Shown here: positions 23,501-33,339 of the stretch, one piece after another
Layout of the letters: each line of letters starts with the position of its first letter
How positions within the stretch are numbered: position 1 is the stretch's first letter
NCBI GenBank assembly: GCA_963680875.1
Contig: OY804575.1
Location: forward strand, 28,920,494 to 28,984,493
Origin: Bathymodiolus brooksi
Lineage: Eukaryota; Mollusca; Bivalvia; Mytilida; Modiolidae
Direction: 5' to 3'
Length of the DNA stretch: 64,000 nucleotides
The notes under the pieces: model-generated
Seen by the model: the letters and a program-made list of their open reading frames with translations, nothing else
Database searches by the model: none
What the model was told of the DNA's origin: nothing
Program-made: the position numbers and the translations under genes

Positions 23501-26500
23501 ACAAAATGTTTTATAAAACATCTCCTTATAGATATTAATCCCTATAAATAAAAGTTCAAGATTTTTTTCATAGAATGCATGATAATTAATACTAGACACA
23601 TTATTTTACAGATGCACGAGACAGTGGTGATTCTAGTGATAGGATACCAACACAAAACAGTGAAGGTTAGTTGTATCTCATATGTTGAAATTTTGTACAA
23701 TTATGAAGATTATAGTGTTGAAAACAGTACGCAAAATGTAACTGTAATGGTAATATATGATTTTATTATATACTCACGAAATACTCGATTGGCCATTTAC
23801 AGAAACTATGATATACTTACGAAAAAAAGATATAACTGGGTTGGCCATATACAGAAACTATGACTTACAAAATGTACTCACCACAAAAAGCATGTTAGAT
23901 ATAAATAGCAATTATTTCATTTTATATTTTTTATATGTCGATAGACTCACATTTGTTTTTTCAGTTCAAACAATTGTATTTAATTCTATTATGCTTGGTT
24001 GTCACATATTAAAATCAATAAACATAAGAATGTAGAAGTTCATGTCTAAGTAAGTACATATGTACCTAATTCTTCCATTTATACAGCTAACAAATAAGTC
24101 CATTTCACAAGACCATAGTGCTAAGAAACAATATATTAGACATATAAATTTGAATTGTTCGTTTAATCCACAAATGATCAAGTAGATATTTGATTTTTTT
24201 AACCATATATGTGAATATAGGATTCAGATTCAGCATGTTTTTTTGTGTATTATTCAAACCTGTAGATTTTATTCACAATAATCCAGATATTATTTACCAC
24301 TATAACAAAGATTTCCTTGGAATATTATGAAAGTGTAATTTTAATGATATCACAGAGAATATTAACTTTAGTAGGACTTAAATTGATTTTGTTCTATTTA
24401 CTCGGAATCAACTCTACAATATAATGTTATGTTGTTTTCAGACACCTTTGGAATGAGTTGTTCAACAATGGGGGATACACTAACCCAAGGGAATGATCTT
24501 CAGAAACAATCAAACAAATACCAGGCGTAAGTATTACTACAGAAATACACCTACCATCTATTGTCGTCTCCCCTGCAGTAACCATGGTAACAAATTTATG
24601 CAGTTTTAAATATCTGTTTATGACTAACTATTATATATCTATTGTGTTTGTCCTCCTCACACTATCATTTAATTTAAAAATGAAACACAACCTCAATTTT
24701 TATTGGCATCGTGTTGCTGATCTTTAGTTCTCTGTGTAATGATTTGTTGATGTTGTTTGTCCTTTTGTCCTTTGTCTTTTGACTTTTGTCTTTTGACCTT
24801 CGTGTTGTCTTGTCCTTCTTCGATTAACGGGTACTGATTACCGCTTTTGAATCTTCAACATTATATTTGATTAATGAAATGTTAATTGTACTGCCTATAT
24901 TAACCGTCCTTAATAGGCAAATGTAAGATATCTTATGTTATATTATGGTTATGAAAAAAAAGTTTAAGTAGTCATGTTCGACAACTCCACAAATATCAAC
25001 AAAAAAGAAACCACGACATATGACGTTGGAAATCCAGTTTTCGGGGTGAAACTGGTCAATGGGACCCAATCCTCTCCTCTTGATAATTGGATCTCCAAAG
25101 AAAATAAAGACATATACAAACAAAAAAAACTCTGCACATATCAGGTTTCACTCAGAAAGACCGCACATTATCACAAAAATGAGTGACAACATAAACGTGG
25201 ATAAGGCAAGGTGAGTGAATGCTCGTAGTAAACTGACTACTAAGACGTTACGCACGATATTGGTGATCAGTGGCGTAACGTCAAAAGTGGCATAAATCAA
25301 GACACATTACAGAACGCCCTGCAGAGTAAAGTAATACTGCCAGTGTTCTCTTTATAGGATTTATTTTTGTATTTTGCTTTTTTGTTGGGTCGTTGTCTTA
25401 TGGAAATTGATTCCACATATCAGTACATGTATTTTCCACCTCTCTGTATGTGAGATTGTATTTTGTTTGTTGGATAGTTGTCTTGTAGACATTTATTTCA
25501 AGCCTCAGTTAAAATAAAAAGAAACAAACCAAATAAAAGAAAAGATGCTGTTAACCTGGTATCTACTTCTTAGTAAAAGTAAAAATAACATTGAAATAAT
25601 TTATGTAAAGAGACTAAAATTGAGCTTTCTTGATAATTTAATATTTATCTCCCATTTGATCAAGACTGTCGAGAATATCTAAGTGCAAACTTTCTGGTAC
25701 CTTTATCTGATCGCAAGCTCTCAATTCTACACAAACACATTTTACGGCTACCACAATAGCTGTTATACGTTTTATCAGTTTGTACTTATAAGTTATTCAT
25801 TCTGTCGTAATAAAAGCCCTTTAAAATTTCGGAAACCCTTGTGAATGTACATCCCCAGTCATCAGATACATCCCTGTTCACTACGTGTGGCTCATCTGTA
25901 ACTTTCATAATGTAAAATTGATATTCCGGATCATTTCAATTTTCATTTCAACGGTTTGATGTTTACCGATTAGAGTTTTATTTCCACAATTTTCTAGTTC
26001 CCCCTCTAAGCAGCCAACACACTCGTAGCAAGATAAAGGTCGAACTTGTAGTTTTTCTGTAGTGCCAGTTGATGAAATTTGATGAATTTTTCTGTTTTGA
26101 TATACTGGCTTGTAGTCGGGAATTTTGTCTCCTGGAATCTCTTCAGCATATCGAAATACTGGTCTCTTGTAAATTCCTGACTGTGGTATTCTAAATTTAT
26201 TGTCAACAAAGTCGAAAAAATCTTTTGCGTTTTGGATAATTTTACTCCCCCTTAGAACGGCCATATCAGCTTGGTGTTTAAGAAATCCACCGACCGTATC
26301 CTGTGATCCTTTTGCATGCGATGTTTCGTAAAAATTGCGGATAATTTTCGAGTAACTTAATTCCCCGTGGATGCGACTTAATCACCCATGCAGTTTCTGC
26401 TCTTGTATTGGGCTGAACATCCATCAGTAAATTCGTGCATTATTTTTATATCGGCAGAAATAGATTTTAAGTATTCAGATATTTTTTTTTGACAGTACAA

Positions 26501-29500
26501 AATGAAGTGACGTTCATGGGAGGAATCTGGAGAAATGACCAAAAAAAATTCACATATGATATTTGGTTCTTCAGTAGAGCTGTCAACTTGGTCGTACTCT
26601 AATATTGCATGGCGATAAAGGATTGACAGATGAATGCTGACTTTTATTTTGGAAATAGCAAGATTGAATTTCTGTTCTATCCGAACAACGATAGTTCTCA
26701 GAAAAGTCATGGATACAGACAGCGTGATCTATCGGTAAATTGTCTACAAGATTTTTGAGTTGATTGTTTTGTCAAGTTGCTCGAAATTGATGTGCAGGAA
26801 ACGTATGTAATTGATCTTTGAAATACTAGAACATATGCCCTAGCTTTGTAACTTTCTTTACCAACTGTATGTTTTTTCTTGCTTTTACCACCCTTCATCA
26901 TGATAGTCACATATTCATATTTTCCCCATGTTACATCATCACAGCTGTCAGACGTATCAAGTTCTTCGGGTAAGAAATCTAGTTTTTCAACGCCACATTC
27001 GGAACAATTTCTGTTCAAGCATTCAGCCTTGTGAAAAATTTCACCAGAATCTTTTGGACATAATGAATCAAGTACAGCATCCTTCAAATGTTCATACACT
27101 TTATAATTGCCTGTTAAACGCACACTTCCGTCTATAGATTTTAATTTATTCTTACGGAATTCCATGCATCGTTTAAATATACATCTAATCTCAACGTGTT
27201 GCCGACAACAACAAGTGTTGCGATCTTTTGATCTGGCGCTTATTGCAAAAAACGGTTTTCACGATTCGAACGTGCGCTGACTCATTTTTACATTAGGGTG
27301 TTTTCTATGAAAATCTAGGAACACCTCTGTTTGAGTTTTCTCCAACAAATGAATGGCGTGGCTAACGTACATTTTTGGTCCTGTTCTCATTCTTTTGTTA
27401 TCCTTTTTGTTGCCTGTTGGGCGCGATGATTCTGGAGAAATCCAAAAATCATACGCAAGTTTTTTGTCTTCTTCGGAAACAGCATCATTTCTTATTTTAC
27501 TTTTCGAAAATTTAAAACAAGATTTGTCAGATTTTAAGACATGTTCCCGAATTATCATCCCACCACTAAGCCTACAACGGGGGACACCAATCCTTTTTTG
27601 CCAGATTAGTCTTACTTTTAAGATTCTCTCCGCTTATTGAAGCTGTCACCACATTCATCGTTATCCTTGCCTCGTCTGTTCTTTTACGTTTAGTCGCTTC
27701 AATAAATGTTTTTACATTAGTCAAGATATTTTCTGCAGATTTTACGGTGTCGGACAGTTCAGGGTCAATTATAGATTCTTTTTTTTTTACATTTGAAGCC
27801 ACTGGAGAGTCACTAGATAAATATTTGTTCGTTTATTTGGTGTGCGTGGAAGGGACGATTTTAATCTGTTGATAGCACGGGCGCGGCTTGTTCTGTTTCG
27901 AAAAGCATTCAAATCAAAGAGGCATTTTCTGATTTCTCATCTGTTGCCCTTTGTTTCAGTCTCTGTCTGTATTCCTTTTGATATCTTCTCTCTCTTTGTT
28001 TTCTTTCTATTTGTTTTTGCCGTTGATTCCTCTTCAACACGAAGAATTCTGTCTGCTTCGGTTCTCTATGTTTACTTCTTTTTTCATTTTTTTATATTTG
28101 ATATCGAATGGTAGTATTTCAGTTTCTTCTGTCTATTTTTGTTCTTTTTAAGTTCCCTGTAGTATATTGCCTTTTCGGCATTGGTCATTCTCTGTTTCAT
28201 TTCTTTTCCTAAAAATAAAATATGTATATGCACTTAGAAAGTGTTTATGGAAAAGGAGAGAAATTGGTTAACTAATTATATTTGAATGAAAATAAATTAA
28301 GTACATACATGAGTAACATGTATGTTGTAGTAGTATTATATCGCGGCATTTTTATTAGATGTTAATAATGGGCACAAATCTGTATCGATTGTACGTATAT
28401 CATTTAAAGCATGTTTTTCTTTACAACTTTCAGGACAAAAATACAAGTAAAACTTTTAAATGTCTATTAGACGTTACTCTTTTTCACGGAAAACGTCAAG
28501 ATCACCCAGGTGGACAAATTCGCTAGACCTAGAAAAAACGGTTTATTTCTTTTTCGTTTGGGGTTTACAATACGTTTGAACAATAATCAGAATCAGTAGT
28601 ATTTGAACTTTTGTCTTGTGTCTGTTTTAATGCAGAAAATGCGAAGAATTATGAGTTATATCGATTTAAAACTCGAGTGACACGCAATTCAGAGTCAAAA
28701 ACGACGTTGAAGACAAATTCGCTAGACCTCTTGTTTTGAATATTCTGATGTACAGAACAGGAACATACCTTTAATATATCGCACAGAAAAAGCCAAGAAC
28801 ATGAACTTTCAGCTCATATTTTGTTTAAGTGCTTACCTTTTTCTTTGTTGAATTTGAAAAGTCTTTAACGCACAGGTCTGTCCACACTTCTCAAATATTA
28901 CGCCCCAAAGAGACGGCAGATACGGCCATTTTGAATTGTCAGTTTGCATGGTACGTCAACTAGATTATTACGTAACAATTTGTTGATGGCACGCTTTCTT
29001 GTGACAAATGTTCACGGGGATCTGTTGAATAGTTTTGATATCGCTTGTTGTTTTCTGATGTAGAATCGCTTGGTATTGTTACGTCTCACGCACCAAAGTT
29101 AACGTTAAGACCAGAAAATCGGGACCTATATGTTTTAATATATATTACTTATAACCATAATTTGTGTTAAGGAATTTTATTTTACTATGCCCGATGAATA
29201 TTGAATACATTTTGATGATGTCTTGTTATACCCTAAGGAGTATTGTAGCTTTCAAATCAGAAAATAGCATCAAAATGGCTTTGAGTCGCAAGATCGTGCG
29301 CGACGTCTAACTAAAGAGGTATAATCTGTTGGTTAAAGACCTTTATTCCTCCGACGTAAAAAATCATAACCGATACTTCTAACAGATTTAATATCAATTG
29401 GTCATACACATCTGACTGTGTGTTTGTTTAACAAAAATCATCTTTATGTTGCAGAAATATTATACGCTTAATGGGTGACAACAAGGCAAGTGTACATGTC

Positions 29501-30741
29501 ACGCGAATTCTCAATGTATGTCACAAGCATTCAACAGATTATGACAAGATAAAGGTATGTCCTAGTAAGCTGCTTTTGAACAATTATATACTAGTATCCA
29601 ATAAGAATTATAAGTAGAATGATTTTTTTATGCATTTTTGAATAAAAAAATTAATTCATTAGGATATATTTGAAGATTTTTAGGGTTAGGGTTATGGTGT
29701 TTAACACCACTTTCAACAATATTTCATTGATATCGTGGCGATCAATGTTGTGGAGAAACCGGAGTACCCAGAGAAAACCACAGACCTACAGCAAGTCACT
29801 GATAAACTCTATCACATAATGCTATTTTGAGTGCACCTCGCTTGAGCGAGATTCAAATTCACAACGTTAGTGGTGATAGGCACTGATTGTATAGGTAGTT
29901 GTAAATCCAACAACCATACGGTCACGACCACTATGGCCTCTGAAGATTTTAAAGTTTCTGTATGAGGTATCTACTTCACTAAGATACATGTTAAGTGTGC
30001 CTGTCTGCAAGATATTAACATTCACTAAGATACATGTTAAGTGTGCCTGTCTGCAAGATATTAACATTCCCTGGGATACATTTAAAGTGTTTCAAATCTA
30101 ATCAAAATTATAGACACTTCCTCTCTTTTTGCTAGGTCGTTCGTGGGGGATTTAACAACATTAGAGTTCGCGTCAGAATTCACAACCTTTTCCGAACCAA
30201 TTTATATTTGTGGTAGTCTTGTGAAATGCATATTTCTTCAAGATTTATTTACTCCATTTTGGATGAGCTATATGCAAAGTCTAAGTTTCTATATCGAGTA
30301 TAAAGAGATAAATACCGTAATTGGACTGAAGATAATATGAATTATGTTATAAATGTTTTATATTCGTTTTGAGGAATTGAGTGTTTTGTTCAATTAGTGC
30401 CCCTCTTCTTGATTTTATTTAAAAAGTCTCTACTGAACACTTGCAGGTTTGTTTATTCAGCAATAACTGCAGATTCCTGGACGATTTCTTAACTAAGCAA
30501 TCAATATTGTTCTTTTGCTAGTAAAACAGATTTTTTTGTGTTCATATTTAGTTTGAATTTGTACACACTTAGCGAGTCTGGAATCTATATGTTCATTTTT
30601 CAGGCCACAGTAAAAAAGTATGTGAAAGAAGAGCGTTTTGAGAGAGTATATCGTCTTGTACTAGCACTAAAAGGTGTTGAAGAAGCCATATATAGAGACG
30701 AAGCATCTCTTCCAACAGAAACTGACTCATCTGGAACATAG
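8425..30741 (+). CDS. NEK-like Ser/Thr protein kinase, copy A (11 exons, predicted pseudokinase)
   Basis: Eleven exons join in frame into 435 codons plus stop: 8425-8559, 12789-13064, 16360-16454, 21391-21478, 22333-22440, 22704-22884, 23135-23182, 23612-23665, 24442-24526, 29455-29554, 30604-30741. All introns are GT-AG and all phases match. The kinase domain spans about residues 14-275: glycine loop GKGTFGQV (21-28), FAMK lysine K52, alpha-C Glu E70, hinge MEYCEGG (102-108), SPQYMSPEM activation segment (181-189), NRP near residue 262. It resembles NEK-type kinases, which phosphorylate Ser/Thr in cilium and cell-cycle pathways; that family assignment is an inference. Catalysis is doubtful: HRD is N146-R-D, the Asp-Phe of DFG is deleted (KIA-GVAR), and the alpha-F Asp is N200. 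A polar linker (about 276-340) leads to a short helical-looking tail. The start ATG has A at -3 and G at +4. Introns 1-3 carry minisatellites and intron 9 a transposon relic. Confidence 0.85.
9220..9430 (+). repeat. Hairpin MITE-like repeat, intron 1 copy A
   Basis: Shares GATACGAGATATTGCA, CTGGGCTGTAGTTTTATTAC and TGTGATATTGCATG with the copies at 15600-15845, 55600-55820 and 61610-61855. The terminal palindrome is decayed here (TCTCGGTTTCGGATTAAAAT). Confidence 0.5.
9710..9900 (+). repeat. Dispersed repeat R1 relative
   Basis: Contains TTACCCTTGGCGAGGACATA, CACCCCCGTTTTTTGTGGGG and CTCGATTGTCCATTC. About 210 bases including its first half are missing from copy B near 55955. Confidence 0.5.
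10516..12192. repeat. 43-bp minisatellite in kinase intron 1, copy A (about 39 units)
   Basis: Units contain TAGTCATCGTTCTCAATATG and TTAGGCCCTTTGACTTTAAC, period 43. A multi-unit block with the variants CAGTATGCTTATGTCC and GATTTTAATTATTG recurs near 11190, 11920 and 12090, which shows block duplication. The last unit runs into dispersed repeat R2 (TTATTGCTCTTAAGGATT). Copy B has about 14 units at 56638-57236. Confidence 0.95.
12180..12345 (+). repeat. Dispersed repeat R2 (3' of the 43-bp array)
   Basis: GCCCTTTGACTTTATTGCTC, TTATTTGGTTTTCCAATCTT, CGGCTTTGAGTGAACC and GCACTAAATTTGATATATA. A diverged copy without the tandem array lies at 23320-23480. The copy B equivalent is 57225-57400. Confidence 0.55.
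12789..13064 (+). CDS. Kinase copy A exon 2: VAIK-type lysine to alpha-E
   Basis: Ninety-two codons between atttttag| and GAG|gtaagg, phase 0 at both ends. It holds FAMK (active-site Lys), RE in helix [11 protein letters not shown] and the hinge MEYCEGGTL. Compared with copy B it has about 22 base differences in 276, of which about 17 change the protein. That is far denser than in the following intron (about 6 in 310 bases by eye). Confidence 0.88.
13372..13840. repeat. 42-bp minisatellite in kinase intron 2, copy A (about 11 units)
   Basis: Units contain GGGTAATTAGAATCACAAGC and CTATAAAGGACAGACAATAT, period 42. The unit is the reverse complement of an R1 segment (TGTCTGTCCTT...GGCTTCTGATTA). 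The long hydrophobic ORFs here ([11 protein letters not shown] repeats) are by-products. Copy B has about 9 units. Confidence 0.95.
13886..14284. repeat. 40-bp minisatellite in kinase intron 2, copy A (about 10 units)
   Basis: Units contain ACCACAGATAGGGTGAAGTC and AGATGTTCTGGACAACACAA, period 40. The unit corresponds to the inverted R1 segment around CACCCCTGGTTTT and lies next to the 42-bp array with one R1 stretch between. Copy B has about 19 units. Confidence 0.93.
14357..14612 (+). repeat. SINE-1 copy in kinase intron 2
   Basis: The tRNA-like head has a B-box-like GAGTTCGAACCCC (about 14440). The body has CAGTTACTTGCGACAGGTCG and GTTTCCTCCACCAATAAAAC, and the tail ends TGAAAGTGGCATTAAACAA. 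Its equivalent in copy B is 59826-60080. Confidence 0.65.
14950..15205 (-). repeat. SINE-1 copy, minus strand, intron 2
   Basis: Tail GACACTTTCAATAATATTTC, body GGTGGAGGAAACCGGAGAAA and head (ATTCGAACTCATAACGTCAG, TAAATCCAACTACC) are in reverse order. In copy B only the head half remains (61090-61200). Confidence 0.6.
15600..15845 (+). repeat. MITE-like repeat with terminal hairpin, intron 2 copy A
   Basis: The body has CTGGGCTGTAGTTTTATTAC. The end is an inverted repeat: arms 15761-15787 and 15814-15840 of 27 bases with one mismatch around a 26-base loop (ATACCTCGGTTTTCCGAGTT...). Copy B has the same hairpin at 61768-61794 and 61822-61848. Confidence 0.6.
16360..16454 (+). CDS. Kinase copy A exon 3: degenerate catalytic loop and DFG
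   Basis: Ninety-five bases from ttttccag| to CCAG|gtatgt, ending in phase 2. It reads [16 protein letters not shown], then KIAGVAR. The catalytic Asp, Lys and Asn of the loop are still there, but HRD has become NRD and six bases that encode Asp-Phe of DFG in copy B are missing. The deletion keeps the frame. The exon is 95 bases against 101 in copy B. Confidence 0.85.
17148..21071. repeat. 28-bp minisatellite in kinase intron 3, copy A (about 140 units)
   Basis: Units read CTGAGGGAGGAGCTAAGGTT plus ACCTATGC/ACCTATAC, period 28. Common variants are GGGTAC for GGTTAC, CATATG for CCTATG and CCCGAGG for CCTGAGG. They recur in blocks. The plus strand is G/purine-rich. It lies wholly within intron 3. 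Copy B has about 23 units at 63166-63812. Confidence 0.96.
21391..21478 (+). CDS. Kinase copy A exon 4: activation segment, SPE motif
   Basis: Eighty-eight bases between tttattacag| and GAAAAA|gtatat. The first base completes the Arg codon split by intron 3. It encodes the activation-loop end with SPQYMSPEM, the kinase subdomain VIII motif (normally APE), and PYDEK. The upstream intron is 4.9 kb, most of it the 28-bp minisatellite. The equivalent exon of copy B would lie just past the window end. Confidence 0.85.
22333..22440 (+). CDS. Kinase copy A exon 5: alpha-F, TNIWSLGC
   Basis: Thirty-six codons between tttatacag| and GAGCAG|gtatgg, phase 0. The exon opens with [13 protein letters not shown]. 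In active kinases this is normally (S)DxWS(L/F)G, whose Asp anchors the catalytic loop backbone; here it is Asn (residue 200). The rest is helical and charged ([15 protein letters not shown]). Confidence 0.85.
22704..22884 (+). CDS. Kinase copy A exon 6: kinase subdomain XI and linker start
   Basis: Sixty codons plus one base between ttattttag| and CCAAAAG|gtatga. It opens [12 protein letters not shown], then [15 protein letters not shown], the M(L)xxDxxxRP(T/N)A pattern that ends protein kinase domains, with the conserved Arg present. It runs on into a Lys/Ser-rich linker ([17 protein letters not shown]). Confidence 0.85.
23135..23182 (+). CDS. Kinase copy A exon 7: basic linker
   Basis: A 48-base exon between tttttcag| and ACAAAG|gtaatt, phase 1 in and out. 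It encodes [16 protein letters not shown], a short basic, proline-containing linker. It is supported by splice sites and frame continuity only, so it is less certain than the kinase-domain exons. Confidence 0.65.
23320..23480 (+). repeat. Dispersed repeat R2, diverged copy in intron 7
   Basis: TTTAAGCCCTTTGGTTTTCT, TATTTAGTTTTCTAATATTT, TGGCTTTGAGCTTACC and CACTAAATTTGATATCTATG align in order with 12180-12345. It has one copy of the segment that forms the 43-bp array in intron 1. Confidence 0.5.
23612..23665 (+). CDS. Kinase copy A exon 8: acidic/serine linker
   Basis: A 54-base exon between ttattttacag| and GTGAAG|gttagt, phase 1 in and out. It encodes [18 protein letters not shown], probably disordered. 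Symmetrical phase means exons 7 and 8 could be skipped without a frameshift. Confidence 0.65.
24442..24526 (+). CDS. Kinase copy A exon 9: linker
   Basis: An 85-base exon between ttgttttcag| and CAGGC|gtaagt, phase 1 in and phase 2 out. It encodes [19 protein letters not shown], then a Gln/Asn/Lys stretch. The next intron is 4.9 kb and carries a transposon relic on the opposite strand. Confidence 0.65.
24970..25330. repeat. Probable dispersed repeat remnants in intron 9
   Basis: Low-complexity, A-rich sequence (CATTATCACAAAAATGAG) and segments such as CAGTGGCGTAACGTC look like mussel interspersed repeats, but no second copy exists in this window. No coding sense is seen. Confidence 0.25.
25600..29000 (-). 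mobile_element. Decayed transposon in kinase intron 9
   Basis: A minus-strand transposase-like gene occupies about 25780-28210. Its presumed flanks run to roughly 25600 and 29000, where GACAAATTCGCTAGACCT occurs twice (about 28512 and 28711). I could not find terminal inverted repeats or a target-site duplication. It sits antisense to the kinase gene in its largest late intron. Confidence 0.45.
25780..28210 (-). pseudogene. Transposase-like protein (SH[AG]K-x3-D-x2-GG family), broken
   Basis: Read in order from 28210 with frame changes: a very basic N terminus ([20 protein letters not shown], then [10 protein letters not shown]), a helical part ([20 protein letters not shown]), a Cys/His block ([12 protein letters not shown]), zinc-like CLNRNCSEC, then three blocks that look like an RNase H-fold DDE core: HDFSENYRC (about 26720-26690), [13 protein letters not shown] (about 26410) and [19 protein letters not shown] (about 26330-26270). 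The C terminus has SCYECVGC and [16 protein letters not shown] (27259-27261) and several frameshifts disable it. The layout matches a large, mostly uncharacterised invertebrate protein family; no family name is assigned. Confidence 0.6.
29455..29554 (+). CDS. Kinase copy A exon 10: C-terminal domain, first part
   Basis: A 100-base exon between tatgttgcag| and ATAAAG|gtatgt. The first base completes the Ala codon split after exon 9. It encodes [19 protein letters not shown], then a Cys/His-containing helix ending DYDKIK. I do not recognise the domain. Confidence 0.7.
29695..29940 (-). repeat. SINE-1 copy, minus strand, intron 10
   Basis: Tail ACACCACTTTCAACAATATT, body GAGTACCCAGAGAAAACCAC, and head CAACGTTAGTGGTGATAGGC with TAAATCCAACAACCATACGG. 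The tRNA-like region is at the right end. Confidence 0.65.
29966..30085. repeat. Short tandem duplication, about 50 bp, 2.5 copies
   Basis: CACTAAGATACATGTTAAGT plus GTGCCTGTCTGCAAGATATT occurs twice, at about 29976 and 30024, and a degenerate third begins at 30066. Confidence 0.6.
30604..30741 (+). CDS. Kinase copy A exon 11: C-terminal domain end and stop
   Basis: Forty-five codons and TAG after tttttcag|. It continues exon 10 in phase 0 as [19 protein letters not shown], then [14 protein letters not shown] and a polar end. The hydrophobic spacing suggests two amphipathic helices. Possible AATAAA signals follow at 31051 and 31184. Confidence 0.72.
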   Translation, partial: ATVKKYVKEERFERVYRLVLALKGVEEAIYRDEASLPTETDSSGT

Positions 30742-32560
30742 AGGGTTTTATAAATACATCTAGAAAAAAACAGTTACCTTAAGCAATTTTACATTTGAAA
30801 TCAGATTTCTCTACGATAAGAGATAATGTTGGTACATTCCATGGAGAAATAATGCAAAATTGCACATTTGTTATACAAGTACTTGATTCTCAACCATTAA
30901 AGGTTTCACTTACATTTTCACCTCAGCTGACAAAATACAATTGTGAGCTTTTTTCATCATTTGACGTCCGTCGTTTGTCGTCCTTGTTCACCTTTCCGTT
31001 TTTATCTTCTTCTACTGTAGAACTGGTATGAAGAGATTTAGGCATGCAAAAATAAAAAAGAATAGGATATTTGCCGTGAAGCATTGTTGTCATACTAACA
31101 TTTAAAAAAAACAAGACAAATTTTTCAAAACTTTTTTTTTGTTCACAAATGAACATAATAGAATCATTGGTGTTTAAAAGTTTAATAAAATTGTAAAATA
31201 CACTATATTAATATGACATTTTGTATAGGGCTATATCGCATGTACTGGAGGCTCAATACAGATTTTATACAGATTTTTCTCTATTTCGCCAGATAAAACG
31301 TCAAGATACTGTGATCTATCACATAACTAAGTAAACTACATGATTTGGAATTACTAGGATCTGAAACGAGAAACATACAGCAGCAGAAAACTGAACAATT
31401 AAAATGTAATTTACAATACATAATATGAAATTTGGTGAATTAAAAATACATTGTAATATACATTGGTGAGGGCGGGAGGGATTTCCAAATTTTCACAGCC
31501 AGCTCTTGTCGTTTCAAATCTAAGAAGGATAACTCGTCACAAACTAGGAGTTAAGATTCAAAACCTAATCCGGACTCTTTTCCGGCGCAACGATAACTGA
31601 ATTGAAGCTTAGGCTTAAATTATATTATCTCTGATGCCTTAATGAAACAAAAACCATAAGGGCCACAGTTTAATATGATACATAGAAGTCTTCAATATAC
31701 AATAATGCAATGCAATAAATCAATTAAGGTCAACTAATAATATCTGCAAATCGCAGGCAAATCAATTCAACATCACATAAATTGTCAAAGTGGTTACTGC
31801 AAAATGCTGGTATGGCAACCAAATTCAAATTCAACTATTTGTCACCACAAATCGTGGTAACATATGAAAGAAATAGATTTTGATCACCGTGAGAAACACA
31901 GGTAAGAGATCCAAACCGCTTAAGCAAGCTGTTAGCACAGCACTAGTCTAAAACATGCAGCAGATTTGCCATGTTGACAGTAACAAAAACTGTCAACCGC
32001 CATGAAATGGGGGATTTGCGGCATGAACTGTAGGCCCTTACCCAAAAATTCAGTTAGACGTTCAAAGCGCATCAACAAAGGTTACAATATGTCACGTGTT
32101 TCAATTCAAATTAACATATTTACAATATTTACAAACATACAATCCTTCTGTTGTAATCACACTAATTTATGATCGGGAATGTGATAGACATACTGTAAAC
32201 CGGGAAATTTCGCGCTGTTTTAAATTCGCGGTTCACAGACAACATAAAGTGATAAAATGTATGCAGTATTATTTAGACAAAAACATGCTGTGTCATATTT
32301 TCCTGACGGTAAAGATCTGCCTTGATCTTTCTTAGGTAGTTTGACCACATCATCGAATTGTTTGTACAATTAATTAAAACTGTTTGATACTGGTTTAATT
32401 AATCCTACGCGAGATCGATAAATGACGATTCAACCCTACGGTTTTAACTATACTTACGCATTTTGTGAGTAGTTTTCTTATATATTCACCTCACTTGAGT
32501 TTTAAATGTTAAAGAGGAACAATGTATAAATTTCTGATAGAAACGTCTGAAAAACGAACT
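30742..32560. other. Intergenic, no gene seen
   Basis: AT-rich 3' flank of kinase copy A. Around 32190-32240, ACTGTAAACCGGGAAATTTC and TTCGCGGTTCAC resemble the palindromic repeat at 35090-35190. Nothing else is recognised. Confidence 0.35.
31051..31189 (+). promoter_or_regulatory. Candidate poly(A) signals after kinase copy A
   Basis: AATAAA occurs at 31051-31056 and 31184-31189, 310-450 bases past the stop codon. Both lie in AT-rich sequence where the hexamer is frequent by chance. Confidence 0.25.
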
Positions 32561-32562
32561 GA

Positions 32563-32870
32563 ACTGGATTTGACATTGAAACAGCCAGCCTTGGCAATAT
32601 TCGATGTTTTTAGTGCCCATCGACACGCGTCTGTCTTGGATGCATTACAGAGAGCGAACATTAAAGTTGTTTATGTACCAGCTGGTTGTACGGTCTAACT
32701 ACAACCACTTGATCTCAACAAAGTGTTCAAGGACATCCTTAAGAAATAGTTTCATGACTGGTATGCTGACCAGGTAACGAAGTTTTTGAAGAAAAACAAG
32801 AAACTGGATAAATTTGAAATCGATTTGAGGTTAAGTATCATAAAGCCAATACACGCACGCTGGCTTTGTA
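32563..32870 (+). pseudogene. DDE endonuclease/pogo-Tigger-like transposase fragment
   Basis: Reads QPALAIFDVFSAHRHASVL, NIKVVYVPAGCT, stop, LQPLDLNKVFKDILKK, stop, FHDWYADQV and LRLSIIKPIHARWL. This is the IFDxFxAH (second Asp) to VPAxCTxxLQPLD region of DDE_1-type transposases. Two nonsense codons and no N-terminal half make it a relic. Confidence 0.6.
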
Positions 32871-32957
32871 AGAACACTCACACCGCCGGCATTGTTGTTA
32901 ATCAGTAAACTCTTTGCTCCGTGACAAGTAACAGGTGTGGATTAAGGTTAAATTTTG

Positions 32958-33173
32958 ATTTTCAAAATATTTAATTAACATGAAGATAAAGTGTATTTAA
33001 TTCCCTTTATCAAATTTATATATTTCTAAAAACCTGTTTGATTTCTACACCTGTACATGATATGCCTTTGAGGTGAATTAATACTCACTGGTATGTTAAA
33101 TCAATTTTATTGGTTAACAAAAATCCCTTTGTCTATTTGGCTTTAAAAACCTTTAGAAAAGTGTTCAGTAACT
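32958..33173 (+). repeat. Split direct repeat A1
   Basis: Begins ATTTTCAAAATATTTAATTA and ends AAAGTGTTCAGTAACT. It matches 34288-34504 with a handful of substitutions. Confidence 0.85.
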
Positions 33174-33339
33174 TATTATAACTTTATAGCTCTTCCTTCC
33201 TCTGAAAGAATATTATCCTTATATGCACAATTTTTGAGTAGAAGTATCAAATCTATCCAATCTATACAAAAAAAATATTTAAGATTTAATTTTGAGGATA
33301 ACATTTACATAAGTAGACGAATGGGGGAACATATAAATA

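Noticed and set aside
27842..28151. Plus-strand hydrophobic ORFs (phenylalanine/leucine/serine-rich)
   Set aside because: They are the antisense of the very basic N terminus of the minus-strand transposase-like gene.
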